Shown piece after piece: positions 1-12,485 of a stretch of DNA of 64,000 nucleotides. Source of the DNA: Cyathus striatus (Eukaryota > Basidiomycota > Agaricomycetes > Agaricales > Nidulariaceae); contig JAOVFP010000021.1 of NCBI GenBank assembly GCA_025738555.1, positions 1,984,001 to 2,048,000 on the forward strand, given 5' to 3'. The position numbers and the translations under genes were made by a program. Below the pieces are notes generated by a model that worked only from the letters and a program-made list of their open reading frames with translations, made no database searches and was not told the DNA's origin. Numbering within the stretch: the first letter of the stretch is position 1; each line of letters opens with the position of its first letter.

Positions 1-2768
1 TTTATACCACAATACAGGCTGTTATCTTAGAAATATCACAATCACGTTGAGGGTGGGTTAGTTGCTTTACAGAACATCTTGTGGAATTTGAAATGCTCCA
101 ATATTTCTCTTATACATAATCATAACTACATAACATATATTATTTAAGTTATATATATTATGCGCCATATGGTGACCCACAATTAGAGTAGTAATATTCA
201 GCAAACATCATTGATTCATGAGCTTCATCCTCCACTATTGGATATCTACCTCCAATTGAATAAGTAACAGTATAATTGCATGTTATTTGTCTACAGTGTT
301 TATTCTATAAATATTGATGAGATATTATGTCATTCCAGCAGTATTTAGAAGATGAAAACTATGATGTTTGATTTACTAAAATCAGAGATGGAGGAAGACC
401 CAGTTTAATTGCATCATATATCAAGACATAGACGTGCTATACATGAAAATTTTGTCTATTCCATACTTTATGTCGTAAAGTTCATACCCTCAAAATATTG
501 AGCAGAACCACCCACTATGAAGACCCCCACATGTTAATTAGTAGGCTGTAGCTCACAAATATCATTTATTAATTGATACCAATGTATCACAGCCAATAGT
601 AATTCAGGTAATATGTAAATTAGTAATATAGTACAAGATACCATATACTACATCTGTACTGTTGTATAGAGTATTCCAAGCAGTTTGTGATGTGCTATAC
701 TTCTGACAATAGAATAAGCGTAAAGGAGAGAGTAACCTTGAATGTGGGAACTGCCATCACTTTTGGTACCCATGAGTACGTCCAATCGCGGACTCTGGTA
801 TTAGTAGTACATGCTACTGTAGTAGTTAGATGTGCTTCGTTCGGCAGAATATGAAATCTATACCTAATACATTCTTCTGATGGTGATCACCATCACTTCC
901 TTCAAGATTACACGTAGATTATCGCCTTAGCGTTTTGTTGTCTCAGGAAACAATGTACACTCAGAATTCCGAAATGACGACAAATTATCATTTTTTCAGC
1001 ATTATTAAGAAATTATAGTGCTATTATATCGTCAATTTTAAGTGACACGTGCTAGCGGCAACATGCCTGAACTAGTTCCTTCAGTTAAACATTCAAAATT
1101 CGCCTGTAAAATATTACAGGCGAAGCATTCATGAGCCTTTAGTTTTGGTGGAAAGTAGGTTGGTAGGCGTATGAACGATAGTCAAGGTGTAGCGGTGTGG
1201 GCTAAGATAGGAATGCTACCAAAAAGTACAGCGTAAGGATTCGGCTTAATGAGAAAGTGGAATTTTAGATAAATACTCGAGAGACAATTACTCACTTACA
1301 GAACAGGTACTTTACAGACGATAGTGTGCTGGGGACGCCAAGAATGTCGTGAATGATTGATATCGTTTGTGCTCCAATTAGCCCCGATGTCAGCTAAAAC
1401 TGAAATTGGCCTACATCTCCTCATGCAGATAAAATATCCCCCCAGCCCGTCCCTGTCGTAAATCTTAACCTCATCAAGAAACGTAACCCGATAGGTAGAA
1501 GCTCACTCAGTAGAACCTCTTCAACAATCTGAAACTGCATACAGACCAGAGCTAAACTTCGTTAGAGTTCAAATGTAAAGCAATCACGAGCCTCCAGTAC
1601 AGATGAAAGTGCAGATTGGTCGTTCATGCGAGAGAGGAAGGTTGGTAGTGTGTGATAGATAGTGTTATATGAAATAAGGTGATGAAGCTACCGAAGAGCA
1701 CATCATGGATAAAACTTTTCGATGAACCGCCATGAGCCACTCGTCCAGTTCCAAGGGAGGTACGTTTGCGGATGATAGAGACCAAAGGAGGATAATGAAC
1801 GTCGACAGTGGTTAGCGCAACTACAGCTGCAGTTTCAGCTGTAGCTCCCACTGTTTGGATATCCTCCACATGTCTCCGCCATCCACAGGTATTGTCGCCA
1901 GCTCAGCAGCTTCAGACCGTACGTATGCCCCGAAATGAGCTCCTCTCCAACCATATTGACTACCACCAAAAAAAAGTTATCCCTGGAGTCAGTTATACAG
2001 TGGCATTGGGAAGGGGTGTCGCTGCGAAAAAGGTTGAGAGCAGAGGTTGAAAATCGGATTTTTCGTCTAAGAGGTGGATTTCAGTTAGATTGACTAACGG
2101 TGGCCCACGTAGGAGCATATACTTAGTAACGATGCAGGTGCTGGGATGATCGATCTTCGGTATCCCCATCATCTGCCCGAAGATCGCCTTAGGGATTTCG
2201 CTCATGTTCGAGTTAGTACTCGCCTCGCCATTTCCATCCTATGTACAAAACCACTTCCTGCCAAACATAGCCTCGGGCCCACATCTATACGCGTAGTAAA
2301 CCACCTAAAAAAACACAAGCCCCTCGAATTCGAAAGGTTCGGCATGCCGCACGAACGAGGACCTCCGTCTCTTCCCGAAACGCGGTTTTCGGTAGCGGAA
2401 ATCACAGGCATCACAGTCATATTTCTCGAGTTGAGCCAGTCCTGGGAGAGTATTATATCGGAGTAAGAGTTACATCAGGATACATACAAATCATAGAAGA
2501 AAGAGGATGGAGGCAAATGATGAACGAGCGTCGAGAAGGCTGTTGCGCGTTTCTGTCCAGTCAAACGCTCAATCGGCGCTTCCAGGTAATTACATAATTA
2601 CTTAGAGGTCCCCTGGCGCTCCCGGCACGGCAGCAAGCACCGGTATGAAGACGCACAATATATAATTTTAAACTTTCATCGATTGTTCTGATTCGTTTCT
2701 TTTCTTTACGCCGTCCTGTACAAACAGTCAAACAGCCAAACCACTCTATCATAACCAATCGTCTAATC
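1..2768. other. gene-poor AT-rich region
   Basis: No supported gene. All open frames are short (about 110 codons or fewer), overlap on both strands and resemble no family I know. The GC-richer part at 1.8-2.5 kb could be remnant coding or transposon DNA, but no domain or splice pattern emerges. Confidence 0.5.
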
Positions 2769-4527
2769 ATGCAATGCGTCACGATTTTGTCGCTTCCTAC
2801 TGAACTTCTGGAAGAAATAGCACAGCTGGCAAGTCCGACTTGACATCTGCCGGTTGTCGGTGGTCATCAACGTTGAACATCGAATCTTGATATCTAGATA
2901 CCACGCCCTCGAACGTCTCTTTGCCTTGTCTGCAAAAGATTTAACAATATCATGGTCGCGCAAATGTTCTCTCATGTCTCTATTGGCTTCGACATCTATA
3001 ACCAGGATAAATATTACAAGTTACTCGAATCGCTTGTCAACAGAACACACCCTTCTATAATTCACGCAAAGTCGGTCACCATTTCAGGAATGGATCAACT
3101 AAATTCGACACTTATGAATAAATCCTATGACCGTCGAATGATCAAGGACTGGTTTTATCGTGCAAACCGTGGCTTAACAGATGTAACCACCGTTACGCGT
3201 TACGTGAGGACACTAGTTGCGGATACCAACCTTTACTGATCTGGTTTTCCTCTAGCTTGGTCATCTGCGACGGGTTAAATGTCGGAACGGCAATCTTACC
3301 AGTTTCTGAGATTCCATATTTGTCAACATTGATCTTGGATATTCAGGTCCATTATGAGGTTCACATTGCACTGGGGAAACTACCTCTAGCTGAAAGACTA
3401 AAGATACGCGTTGGAGATGGAGATGTTTTATCTAAATGACGCAACCGTTTCACATATATCGAAACTTATTGCAAAGTCCTCGTCTTGCCTCCGTCGTCTA
3501 GATGTTCAAGTTGATCAGTATTGGGCTTCCATATTCGACCTTGAACTATTGATTAAAGGAGTACCTCCATTGAACATAACTCATCTCACTGTGTCCAGAT
3601 GCTCTGTGACACTGAACAGCTCTATCACACCTCACCTTCGATCGCTTGTTTCATTATCATTTTCAACTCCACCAAAACTATGTTTTGTTAATTCAGACCG
3701 AATACAAGTAGAAGATATATGGAATGGGCTACAGCGAGAAAATATAACCCTTAAAGAAATTACTATTGATGGAGAGCTCCCTCAAAGCTTTTTGCAATAC
3801 TTGAGGTCCTGCAGTGGTCTTAAGTCTCTTGTTATTGCAGATAAACAGACGCGTTTACAACAAGGAGACTTAAGAATTATCAGTGCTTTATATGATGATG
3901 AAGAGGAAGAGGAAGAGGAAGAGGAAGAGGAAGAGCGACAAAACGCAGAGAGAATCGCGCTTGGATTTTACGACGCTGTCCGTGCACATGCAACATCCCT
4001 CCAGAAGCTAGTGATTGAACGACGCCCCTACATGGAAAATTGGTACCTGGGTCAGCATAATACCCCCATACTCTTAACACTTGTCAATTTAAAATATCTT
4101 GCTATGCCGGTCACATACGACTTGCCTCGAAACGTACCAGATGGCCGTTGTTATCATGACGCAACAATGGCCACGTCAATTTTTAATTATAACCCTAAAA
4201 ATTCAGTGGTGTGTTTATGCCTTATATCGCACATTAGAAATGTGTCCACATTTACGTTGTTCCCCACAGCATCGGTTAATGGAGATGGCATCTGCTCTTC
4301 CAAACCTTGACGTCCTTTCCATTCTAGGACCCCGTACAAGTTATTTACCATGCCCTTGCGACAGGTTTGAAATGATCCTTGGGACAGTGATTATTGATAG
4401 TCAAGTCACGTCTATCGGGCCGCTCGATCCTACAAAGTACAAGTTCACGATTCTGAGTCAAAACGTAAAGCAATACAGGATCCAGCGCTTGGAAGATAAA
4501 GAGGGGTTCTGGTACACTTGTTGTTAA
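2769..4527 (+). pseudogene. F-box/LRR-type protein gene, decayed copy 1
   Basis: F-box proteins link substrates to SCF ubiquitin ligases. The start at 2769 encodes an F-box-like N-terminus (ILSLPTELLEEIAQL). The frame then crosses a likely GC-AG intron (donor gcaagt) and continues as a leucine-rich protein ending at 4527. The same gene, same order, recurs at 17424-19916, and comparison shows the damage. A 7-bp direct duplication (cgttacg) sits at the donor of the intron near 3200 and shifts the frame. About 2 nt are missing near 3436, so the frame closes at 3439 and resumes in another frame. An intron at about 4206-4269 (gtggtg..ccacag) rejoins the C-terminus, which ends WYTCC. A GAAGAG microsatellite adds a run of about 13 Glu absent from the other copy. 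The family is inferred from the F-box and LRR-like spacing. Either a pseudogene or a gene with assembly errors. Confidence 0.6.
3897..3934. repeat. GAAGAG microsatellite
   Basis: Six tandem GAAGAG-type units inside the decayed F-box gene, encoding an acidic Glu run. The paralogue at 19.3 kb lacks it, so the expansion postdates the duplication. Confidence 0.85.
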
Positions 4528-5933
4528 ATCAATGTCAGCTTCCTTTACAGAAATTTCGGATTTGTATATATTTTATACCATGATCCTAGTTTTCGTCGCG
4601 GTACACCAAAGAAATTACCAAAAAGAAAAGTATGTCATAAGTGTTTTTAATGACTCGTGTGCATCATGCAAATCCATCCCTATGCGAAAACATTCGGTAT
4701 AAAATCTGGTTTCTGCTGATGTCAAGCTCATTAGCATCAAACTCCACTCAAAATCGACGCATCATTGTGTTCCTCATCGAACGAATCGGTACAATTACAT
4801 CGGGACAGTCTTTACCTTCCTAGTAGAAGGCGTATACACTTCCGAATGATGTCTCTTCATATATCATATGTCGTAATCTATTTCTCATATCAGTGAATCG
4901 CTTCTTATCACTATAGAACATGTTCAGTGTGAATAAAAGAAAGTAGGACATAGCCAAACGTACTGCATAAAGTTTAGTCCCTGCCATGTCTTCCTCGGGG
5001 CTTTCTTTACCTTCCTAGTAGAAGGTATATACATGTCAGAATGCTGGCTTTTCATATGGTGGGCTCGACTGCTCATGTCCGCGAATGCCTCAGTACTAAA
5101 TAACAAGTTTAGCGTGAATAAAGAGATATAAGAACTTCTACCTCCTGGTGCTCCCTCTGCGGGGGTAGTATCCCCGAGCCCTCACTTATTCACTCGCCAT
5201 TGGTTCTCTCCCCCTAATACGATACAAGTACTATACATTTACGATACATTTTATATGTAGTAGCTGCTCCCGGGCGGTCCCTGCACTGTCGAGACATATG
5301 GCTTGCCACAACCGACAATAAACTATGGATTAAAAAAAAAAAAAAAAAAGAGATATAAGAGATGATATCCGAACATACTGCAAATTCATATGCGTGCACA
5401 TTTCCTGCTTTTGGATAATATCGGTGATCGTGCAACCTGGGAGCTCACACCTTAAGGCTCTGCTATCTTCATTTTGAGTATGAGCTCGCTTGTGCCTTAC
5501 TAGATCATAATTGCGGCTGAATTCAATTTCGCATAAATCGCATTCCTAAGTGTTTAAGTACAATTAGAATTGAAATGTAATAAACGACATGGGAGGGCTC
5601 ACAAAAATTCTGCTACTGGATGCGGTGATTTCAGGCTTTCGTGCTCGGAGCATGGTAACTAGTTGAGCAAATGAGTTGTTGAAGATAAAGCTTGAGAGCG
5701 GGAGAGTGTGTTCCGTTTGAACTGAACCAGTGGGCTGGATTGGTGTCTACTTACTACCCGCACTCTCCATTCCTAAGTATTTATGCATACTGAAAAATGG
5801 TGCAATACCATTTTACTTTGACTCTGTGAGTTAAAAGCTGTCCAAAGCCAAGTCAAAGCTGTCTGAGGGGTGGGTTTCGGTGGGCTTTGAATTGCCGCCC
5901 AACTGCCGCCGGCCTCAAATCCTTACATAATAT
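4528..5933. other. intergenic region with short repeats
   Basis: No gene supported. It holds the two-unit 194-bp repeat listed separately, a run of 17 A at about 5333-5349, and AT-rich DNA up to the TAATAT target site of the transposon that starts at 5934. Confidence 0.5.
4811..5125. repeat. two-unit tandem repeat, period about 194 bp
   Basis: The block starting tttaccttcctagtagaagg at 4811 recurs at 5005 with the same following order (tatacac/tatacat, a gaatg motif, a block resembling cactatagaacatgttc, then gtgaataaa). The units are clearly diverged. No coding potential. Confidence 0.6.
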
Positions 5934-7467
5934 TTGGGGATGCCCAATGCCTATATGTCACGTGGCCCTCAAATGTCACAGCACGTCACACTGCTGTCAC
6001 AAAACCTGAAGTCGGCCTGTTTTACCTCAATCTTTCATCAAATTGAAACAATTTTTTTACTATCATGTAGCTTAGAGCATATAGAATACATATACATGCA
6101 CATATAAGCTATAAATCAACTATCTAAAGCGCAAGGCATGGAATATATGAAAGTTCATGTTTGCACATGTTTGCTTTTGTTCATAGGACAGCACTAAATT
6201 GTATAGAACGAAGCAACCACTGCACGGATCGATATGATTAATAGAGTGTTTTTGCACTATTCATCAATGGCTACAATGCTCCGCATTTAGAATTTTTATT
6301 TTTAAACTTACATGTGCAGAAATCATAAATTTTCGAGCTAAGTACACTATTTTGCCATGAATACATCAATTTTAATGTAAATACATCCAATTTTGCTTCA
6401 GTATTCTACCTATGAATTGCATAAATTGATCCTGGAGCATTCTTGTTATGTATATCAAATGGAGGATGAAGGAAGAAGCATTAAACCATGTTGTCGAAGC
6501 ATGTAATCAATATCTGAGCTCATGTTTGCACATGTTTGCTTTGGTCATAGGGTAGCACTAAATTGTATAGAACGAAGCAACCACTGCACGGATCGATATG
6601 GTTAATAGAGCGTTTTCACACTAATAATCTATGGCTACAATGCTCCGCATTTAGATTTTTTATTTTCAAACTTACATGTGCAGAAATCATAAATTTTCGA
6701 GATAAGTACACTGTTTCTGCCATGAATATATAGCATTTTAATGTAAATATATATAATTATGACTCAATAATCTACTTATATACTGTAGAAACCAATCTAA
6801 AAGTAACCTGAGTGTATAGATTGAATGGGGTGATGAAAGAAGAAGTGTTAAGCCATGTTGTCGAAGCATGGAATCTATTAAGTTCCTATTTGCGCATGCT
6901 TGCTTTGGCCTTGGGGCACCTCACAGTAGGCCAGATACTAAACCGTATAGAACACAACAACCACTGCATGGATTGATACGATATATAGAGCGTTTTTGCA
7001 CTACCCGTCGATGGCTACAACTCTCCGCATTTAGATTTTTTATTTATGAACCGGAATATGTAAAAGTGGCGATTTTTTTGGTCGAAATATGCCTTAAGGT
7101 GTTAAATTTAAAATTCTAATCGCGGGCGTTTGTTCTCCTCAATGAGTAGTACAATTTTGCTCTATAACACAAGTCGATCCAATAATTGTGTGTTGAGTTC
7201 TATTCAAAATGGTTTTCCCCTGCCAAAATTGCACAGATTATGAAACTATCTGTGTTTTCTGTTGTTATATTTATGTATACTTCGAAACAAAACATTTTAT
7301 ATATTGGAATAATCTATACAAACATAATACAAGTTATTTCATGATGGTAGATTACATGTGGAAGGAGGAATGTCAAAAAATATGTCTGGCTTCAAGTTTC
7401 AGGACTGTCACACGGTGTGACTATGTGTCACGGCGCGGCGCCATAACCGAGGATTGGGCATCCCCAA
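5934..7467. mobile_element. non-autonomous TIR DNA transposon (MITE-like), 1.53 kb
   Basis: The left end reads TTGGGGATGCCCAAT and the right end is its exact inverse complement (ATTGGGCATCCCCAA). Both are flanked by the same 6-bp direct repeat TAATAT (5928-5933 and 7468-7473), the signature of a target-site duplication. Just inside each end, looser inverted similarity continues through GTCAC/CTGAA-rich blocks to about 90 bp. The interior is mostly 365-bp direct repeats and encodes no transposase: open frames are under 90 codons. It is therefore non-autonomous, mobilised in trans if at all. The superfamily cannot be named; 6 bp does not match the usual TA, TWA or 8-bp duplications, so the flanking repeat may be partly fortuitous. 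Confidence 0.65.
6137..7070. repeat. AT-rich direct repeats, period about 365 bp, 2.6 units
   Basis: Units begin near 6137, 6503 and 6870. Shared blocks include tttgcacatgtttgctttgg, a tatagaacgaagcaaccactgcacggat-like block, ggctacaatgctccgcattt, and a terminal catgttgtcgaagcatg. The third unit is truncated. The repeats fill most of the TIR transposon and carry no open frame of note. Confidence 0.8.
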
Positions 7468-7655
7468 TAATATGAACTCATTCCTCCGCCTTTGCCACGC
7501 CTCTGCTCTTCCATACAAATGAACCACATCCACAGGCCTCTCCTTCTCCGCTCCATCTCCCATCCACAACTCTACATACCAACCAGAACTTCGTAAGTCC
7601 CGCTACTTACCATCCCTTCGCTTACTCACACGATTACCAACCCAGGTCAACGCTC

Positions 7656-9243
7656 ATGTCATCCGACACAACACGTTCAGGACCAGGACCAAGCACAGAC
7701 AGCGGCCCCAGAGGAAGAGGGCGAGGTAGAGGAGGAGGGGGAAGACCCTGGAGAAGTCGAGGTGCATCTAACTGGCACGGACGTAGTAGAGGTCGAGGAG
7801 GGTATGCTTCAGGGCAATTGGGAACCAACGAACCTCGTGTTCAACAACAACGAGCACCTCGTCCGACGCACTGTATATCCTTTCCCCTTCTACAACATTC
7901 ACTTACTTACGTCTTCCGCTGTTTAGTTCTAGCTCTACCACTTGTACGCCATTGTCTCTTCTTCCCTCATCGGGACAACATCTAACACCACACGCGCGCA
8001 CACAGCAAAACCACTCAACCCTCCGCTCAAAAGTCTCCGCTTTCCAATCCGCCCTTCTCGAGCACACACCTCCGATTGCGGGGTTGGACGAAAGCATTAT
8101 TATAAACCCTCGACGACTTCATCTCACATTAGGTGTAATGCACCTTCAAGCTGAAGACTCTCCCGTACCTTCGTCTACTTCTTCCTCGAACCGTTCACCG
8201 CAAGAGGTGGCCAGAGTGGAACAAGCAGAACAACAACCACCCCCACCCAGAAAAACAATAACATCCGCCTTAACACTCCTATCAACCCTCCGACCCCAAA
8301 TCAACACCATCCTCTCCGGTCGCTCAAGCGTAAAAGTCAACCTAGACACCCTCAACGCCCTCAAGACCGATCGTAGAAAAGACGGTACAGGTGTAGATGC
8401 AGGCGTGTTATACCTCGCTCCTGCGGAAGTAGGCGAGGAGGGGGAGAGGTTGAGAGCTGTTGCTGGTATGTCTTTCCCTCGTCTTTTACCTTCTAGATTC
8501 GTACGCTGAGGTGATTTATCGTAGATTTGGTTCATCAGACGTTCAAGCGGGAGGGATATATAATTGAGAACCGTCCTTTAACCGTACGTTCTTCTTTAAT
8601 CTTTCTTTTCCTCCGAGGAAGGGGCTAACGCGTGTACAGCTACATTGTACAATCATCAACACGTCCCACCGGCGCCCTCGAAACCTTCGACTTCCGTTCT
8701 CATATACGGATATCCTGAACTCGCGGGCGTGTGGGCTGATTAAGGCAGTGGAAGAAGTCGCTGAGGCGGGAGGTGATTCTGGAACTCGGAAAAGTGGAAG
8801 TGTACGAGTATCCGAATCTACCACCTCAACCACCACCACCACCACCACCACCACCGAACCGACCCCCGTAACCCCACGCACCACCTCCCTTCCCCGTACA
8901 TCCCCCCTCCCAAAGACACAAACACACTCCCATCCCTCTCAGACCTAACCACCGCCCTCCCTACAGACGCCAGCACCTCCCCACCCCCCACATCCAAAAT
9001 ACCCCGTATGCCGGTTCCCAAGCCTCTAAAAGTAACAATGGGAACATACGACGTGCGCACGGTCGAGCTTTGGCGCATGGGGAGCTATGCGTCTGATGGG
9101 GGGTATGTATGTGAGGGGGTTGTACGGTTGGGTGGGTGAGCTCGTGTAAGAGAAGGGGAGGGTGGGGGTAAGGAAGGAGACGTGTACAAGGCTGGGGGAT
9201 GGGGGATGGGAGGGGTATCTACGTCTTCTACTCGTTAGGGTGA
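7656..9243 (+). CDS. RGG-tailed 2H phosphoesterase (AKAP7/ASCC1-like), copy A
   Basis: Spliced by eye: exons 7656-7872, 7927-7943 (17 nt), 8006 to about 8466, then from about 8521. The first 60 residues are a low-complexity RGG/RG tail of the kind that binds RNA. The rest matches the AKAP7/ASCC1 2'-5' RNA-ligase-like fold of the 2H phosphoesterase superfamily: a PRPTHFLALPL strand, then the two hallmark HxT motifs, RLHLTLGVM and LHCTIINTS. The likely role is RNA end processing or RNA binding. Downstream come a Ser/Thr-rich linker with an ACC repeat (8820-8853) and a C-terminal block (VPKPLKVTMGTYDVRTVELW). That block lies in a different frame from the linker: a break of -1/+2 lies near 8890-8925 unless an unrecognised intron removes it. 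The C-terminal exon end is uncertain. A close paralogue is at 12486. Confidence 0.65.
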
Positions 9244-10223
9244 CCAAGGTGTTGGGAGGACCTCAGACTTTGTGCAGTGTTGAACCGTTCTCCGCTCCTC
9301 ATATTTTCTGATAATGTGCTGTACAATTAGACCTGCCAGGCCTTTAGCCCGACGTTCTCGTTCATATTATCTATAGCAGGGACACTGACGGTACCACAGC
9401 TACAGATCGAAACGATCGAACAGTCGCAGTACCAGCACACGCGATACCATCATCGCCTCACCCCATAAAAGCAAATCAATGGAGGGTGGTGGAGATGGTG
9501 ATTCGGAGTGATTTAGGAACACTGGTAGCGGCTGCGGCTGACCTCATGCATAATTGATTATACCACACTTCTCCCTGCCCAAGTCGTTCTCCTGCCAACT
9601 CGGTTGAAGAACAAAGACAGGTCCTGTTACAGTAAGATGAAAATGAAAGATCAGCAGATGGATGCACCATTACAACGTGTTGGAGGAGGGTGTTGATGGT
9701 GTTGAAGATACTTAAGGTGGAAGTTGGTTGAAACTCGAGGTGGGCACAGCGTGTCGTGAATGGCCCCTTCCACAGTAATCTTTGCATTGGCTTTATGTAA
9801 GTATAAGTAAAAAATAAGGCTGGCAAGCGGCAATATCTACTACACTATAACAAATAAGGCCGGCTAATATCACTGATTCTTAATAATAGCAACCAAGAAA
9901 TATAGTACAAGTAACTTATATAACTGACCTGTTGGCGCGTATGCGTAAATGAAAGCCACGTAGTGCTCGGTGAACCAATTAGTGGGAATGAATACTACAG
10001 TAATTACAAAGATAAGTTAGCACTTATCAGATTCAATATCACGATAGCTCTGATCTACATGGCTATTTATGTACTCAGTGCATACAGATGCTAGTCCTGT
10101 GGAGGAAGTCTATCATAGGTTGGTGGACCTTCATCACAAAAAAATATTGCAAGTGGATGGACATCCTTCCATCATTCAGCTTGCTTTAGAGGTGAAGTGG
10201 AGAGAAGGCTAAAACTAGTATTC
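9244..10223. other. intergenic, duplicated 3' flank of the 2H-phosphoesterase gene
   Basis: No gene recognised. About 9360-9560 is a diverged copy of 14100-14340 (shared gacggtaccacagct, acgcgacacca-like and ggtggtggagatggtgatt blocks), so the duplication reaches beyond the gene. The rest is AT-rich. Confidence 0.55.
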
Positions 10224-11572
10224 TCAGAGCATATGTACAACACTTATGTATGTAACTGCAATGAATGCAAGAAGTGTTAGTAAGCGACGGTGAGTATGCA
10301 ACAGGGCACAGTCATGAGAATTAATGAAACCCACACCCCGCAGCAGCCCTTCTTTGCCATGTTCACGAACTAAATCGATAATATCCTTGTCTCCAATACC
10401 TGCCAGCTCGTAGGTATCCTCTCGCCTCATCTTGTCCTGGAAAAGTCTCGAAAGATATGTCAAGGGTGCAGTGTGAGTACCAATCATTACTTCTCGGTCT
10501 TCCTCTCTAAGTTTCATATGAAGACGGAGCTGATTATTCAAATCATGCCTGATATGCAAATTTAATTGTCTATATGGTTTCGTAAGGGACAAAACACAGA
10601 GAAAGATTTTGGAGAAACGTACTCAATGCATGAGTTCGGACTTAATGGAACCTCCTTTTCTATTCCTGAAAGTGCAGAAGTAAGTACGAATGGTCGATTC
10701 ATTTTCACGAATAGTATGGCCGCGGGGCTAATTGGTATGGCACTTGTAAAACTTTGTGGCCGATCCAGATCTTTGAAATCCACTAGTACAACCGGACACT
10801 TATTCGCGGATGTAGACCGAATCCACAACTCTGCTCGTATTTTTCCCAGTTGTTCCAAGGGGACTGGCGATTGAGGCGTGATGTGATTGATCTGAAACAT
10901 GCCAGTAATACCTCCTTCACACACATCGCGTACGCCTAGGAGCAATCCAATTAGTTGGGCCTTCTCCTTAGGCTCAAATCCAACGCGAGCAACAGCTAGA
11001 AAAGGTATGTCTGTCGTCCTCCTCTCATGATGAAGATTAAGCTGTAGAACAAGGCAGGCTTCGAGGAAAAACCTTAGAGTGTCGTTCGCGACCAAACTAC
11101 TAACGAGCTTGGAGAAGTTCGGACCTCCTTGTGCTGGTTGGCAGATTTTCTTATGAGTGGGCCTGAAGGTCGGTTTAGATAGATAATCTCCTTAAAATGA
11201 TCGATCACTGATCCTTACCAGTGCGCTTGTTGACACTATTGAAGACGACAAGGTATCAATTAGCATACCACACCGAATGACAGTAGCAGATATCAAAACC
11301 GACCTCCTTTGAACAGTAGTGTGCCAATTTGCACTGACGGGGTGTTCTATACTTTATTATTTTATGGTGGCATGACAGACATACGACATTACCCTTGAGC
11401 ATTGGTTAAACATCTTTCCTTTCCCCGCAGCTTTGTAACAAGCAATACATTGCACCTGCATACGCGCTCGATTTTTTCTGATTTGTTTCGTTGGAACAGC
11501 TAACTCGTCGAAGCCTGGGTTTTCTGGATGAAAAACCTTCGGCTGATTTGGACCTAAGTCGACGAAGGGCAT
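10224..11572 (-). CDS. MYND-type zinc-finger protein
   Basis: Five exons on the minus strand: 11572-11393, 11333-11304, 11235-11219, 11162-10596, 10548-10224, giving 372 codons with all phases agreeing. The MYND finger is rebuilt only by splicing. CIACYKAAGK..MFNQCSR joins CKLAHYCSKE, then CQQAH, then W-PTHKKIC, giving the C-x2-C ... C-x2-C ... YC-x3-C ... H-x3-C ligand order of MYND fingers, which usually mediate protein-protein contacts. Introns 1 to 3 all cut the finger and two exons are only 30 and 17 nt. The remaining ~280 residues match nothing I know; they end in a hydrophobic stretch. The exon 4 to 5 junction (47-nt intron) is the least certain. The gene lies opposite to and between the two 2H-phosphoesterase copies. 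A C-terminal fragment of a relative lies just upstream. Confidence 0.7.
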
Positions 11573-11871
11573 GGTTAACAGAAGGGACTGATATCAACGT
11601 TGAAGATAACAAGCCACGGTAGTATAGGTGAATACTAGAGATAACAACGCGATATCGTAATATACCTTATAGACAGCGAGATGCTCGATGTATAGAAGGA
11701 TATTGTTGAGGGAAGAGGTAGAAGGGTGCCCAGCTTATAAGCTTTCCCAACTGCAGAATGCGCAGTCCGCAGTGACCGGAAATGAACCATCCATCTGCTC
11801 AGCTGACTATACTTAAAGTTATTTTAATATTATGCACTCCAGATAAGTAAACATGAGGGACACACCACGCG
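11573..11871. other. upstream region of the MYND gene
   Basis: About 300 bp between the MYND start codon and a related fragment. It would contain the promoter; no clear motif is seen. Confidence 0.35.
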
Positions 11872-12099
11872 TCAACGAGACGTAAATAGTTCATACATGT
11901 GCCTCACAATGCACATCATCCAAACAGACTTTTGACCTTCTGGAAAGATTTTGTTGAGCTTCTCTTCATCCTTCTCGGGATCTCCTGAACATTCTTTAAC
12001 CATATCGGCAACATCTTTATGCCCAATACCCAATAGATGGTAGTGTGGAATTATATTACTATCGTAAATCAGATGCTCGGGTTCTTTTTTGTAACTCAT
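11872..12099 (-). pseudogene. fragment related to the C-terminus of the MYND protein
   Basis: A 75-codon frame containing LLGIGHKDVADMVKE, which resembles LAGIGDKDIIDLVREHG near the end of the MYND protein at 10224-11572. No finger or N-terminal part is visible beside it. The simplest reading is a leftover of a tandem copy. It could instead be a terminal exon of a gene I cannot assemble. Confidence 0.4.
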
Positions 12100-12485
12100 T
12101 TTTCTCCACCTTCCCGACCTCGAATATTCTCAAATTTTGGCACATACCTACAGTGAATAGTATATATCACTTTATTTTGTCAATACAAGCCCAGGATTCA
12201 TTCTGATGTTTTTGGAAGGTGTCACGCTTCGCCGAGGTATGGCAGAGCGGAGTCTAAAATTGGTGATCGTGTTTTCGTGCTCGTGTTATTTCGGGCGTTC
12301 AAACGTTCAAAGCTCGTGCAAACTTGAAGTGACGCATAGTAAGAAGCTTCATTGAATATCTATATGAATTTGACATGCACCCCCCATCCACGACTCTACA
12401 TATATATACCAACACGAAATCATAAGTTCAATTACCTCCCATTTGCATGAACAAATGAATCAAATCCCAGCCCAGGTCAACGCTC
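12100..12485. other. intergenic
   Basis: Nothing recognised apart from the probable promoter of the following gene. Confidence 0.4.

Noticed and set aside
3880..4080. Minus-strand frame with a Leu-Pro repeat
   Set aside because: Antisense shadow of the GAAGAG microsatellite in the F-box gene.
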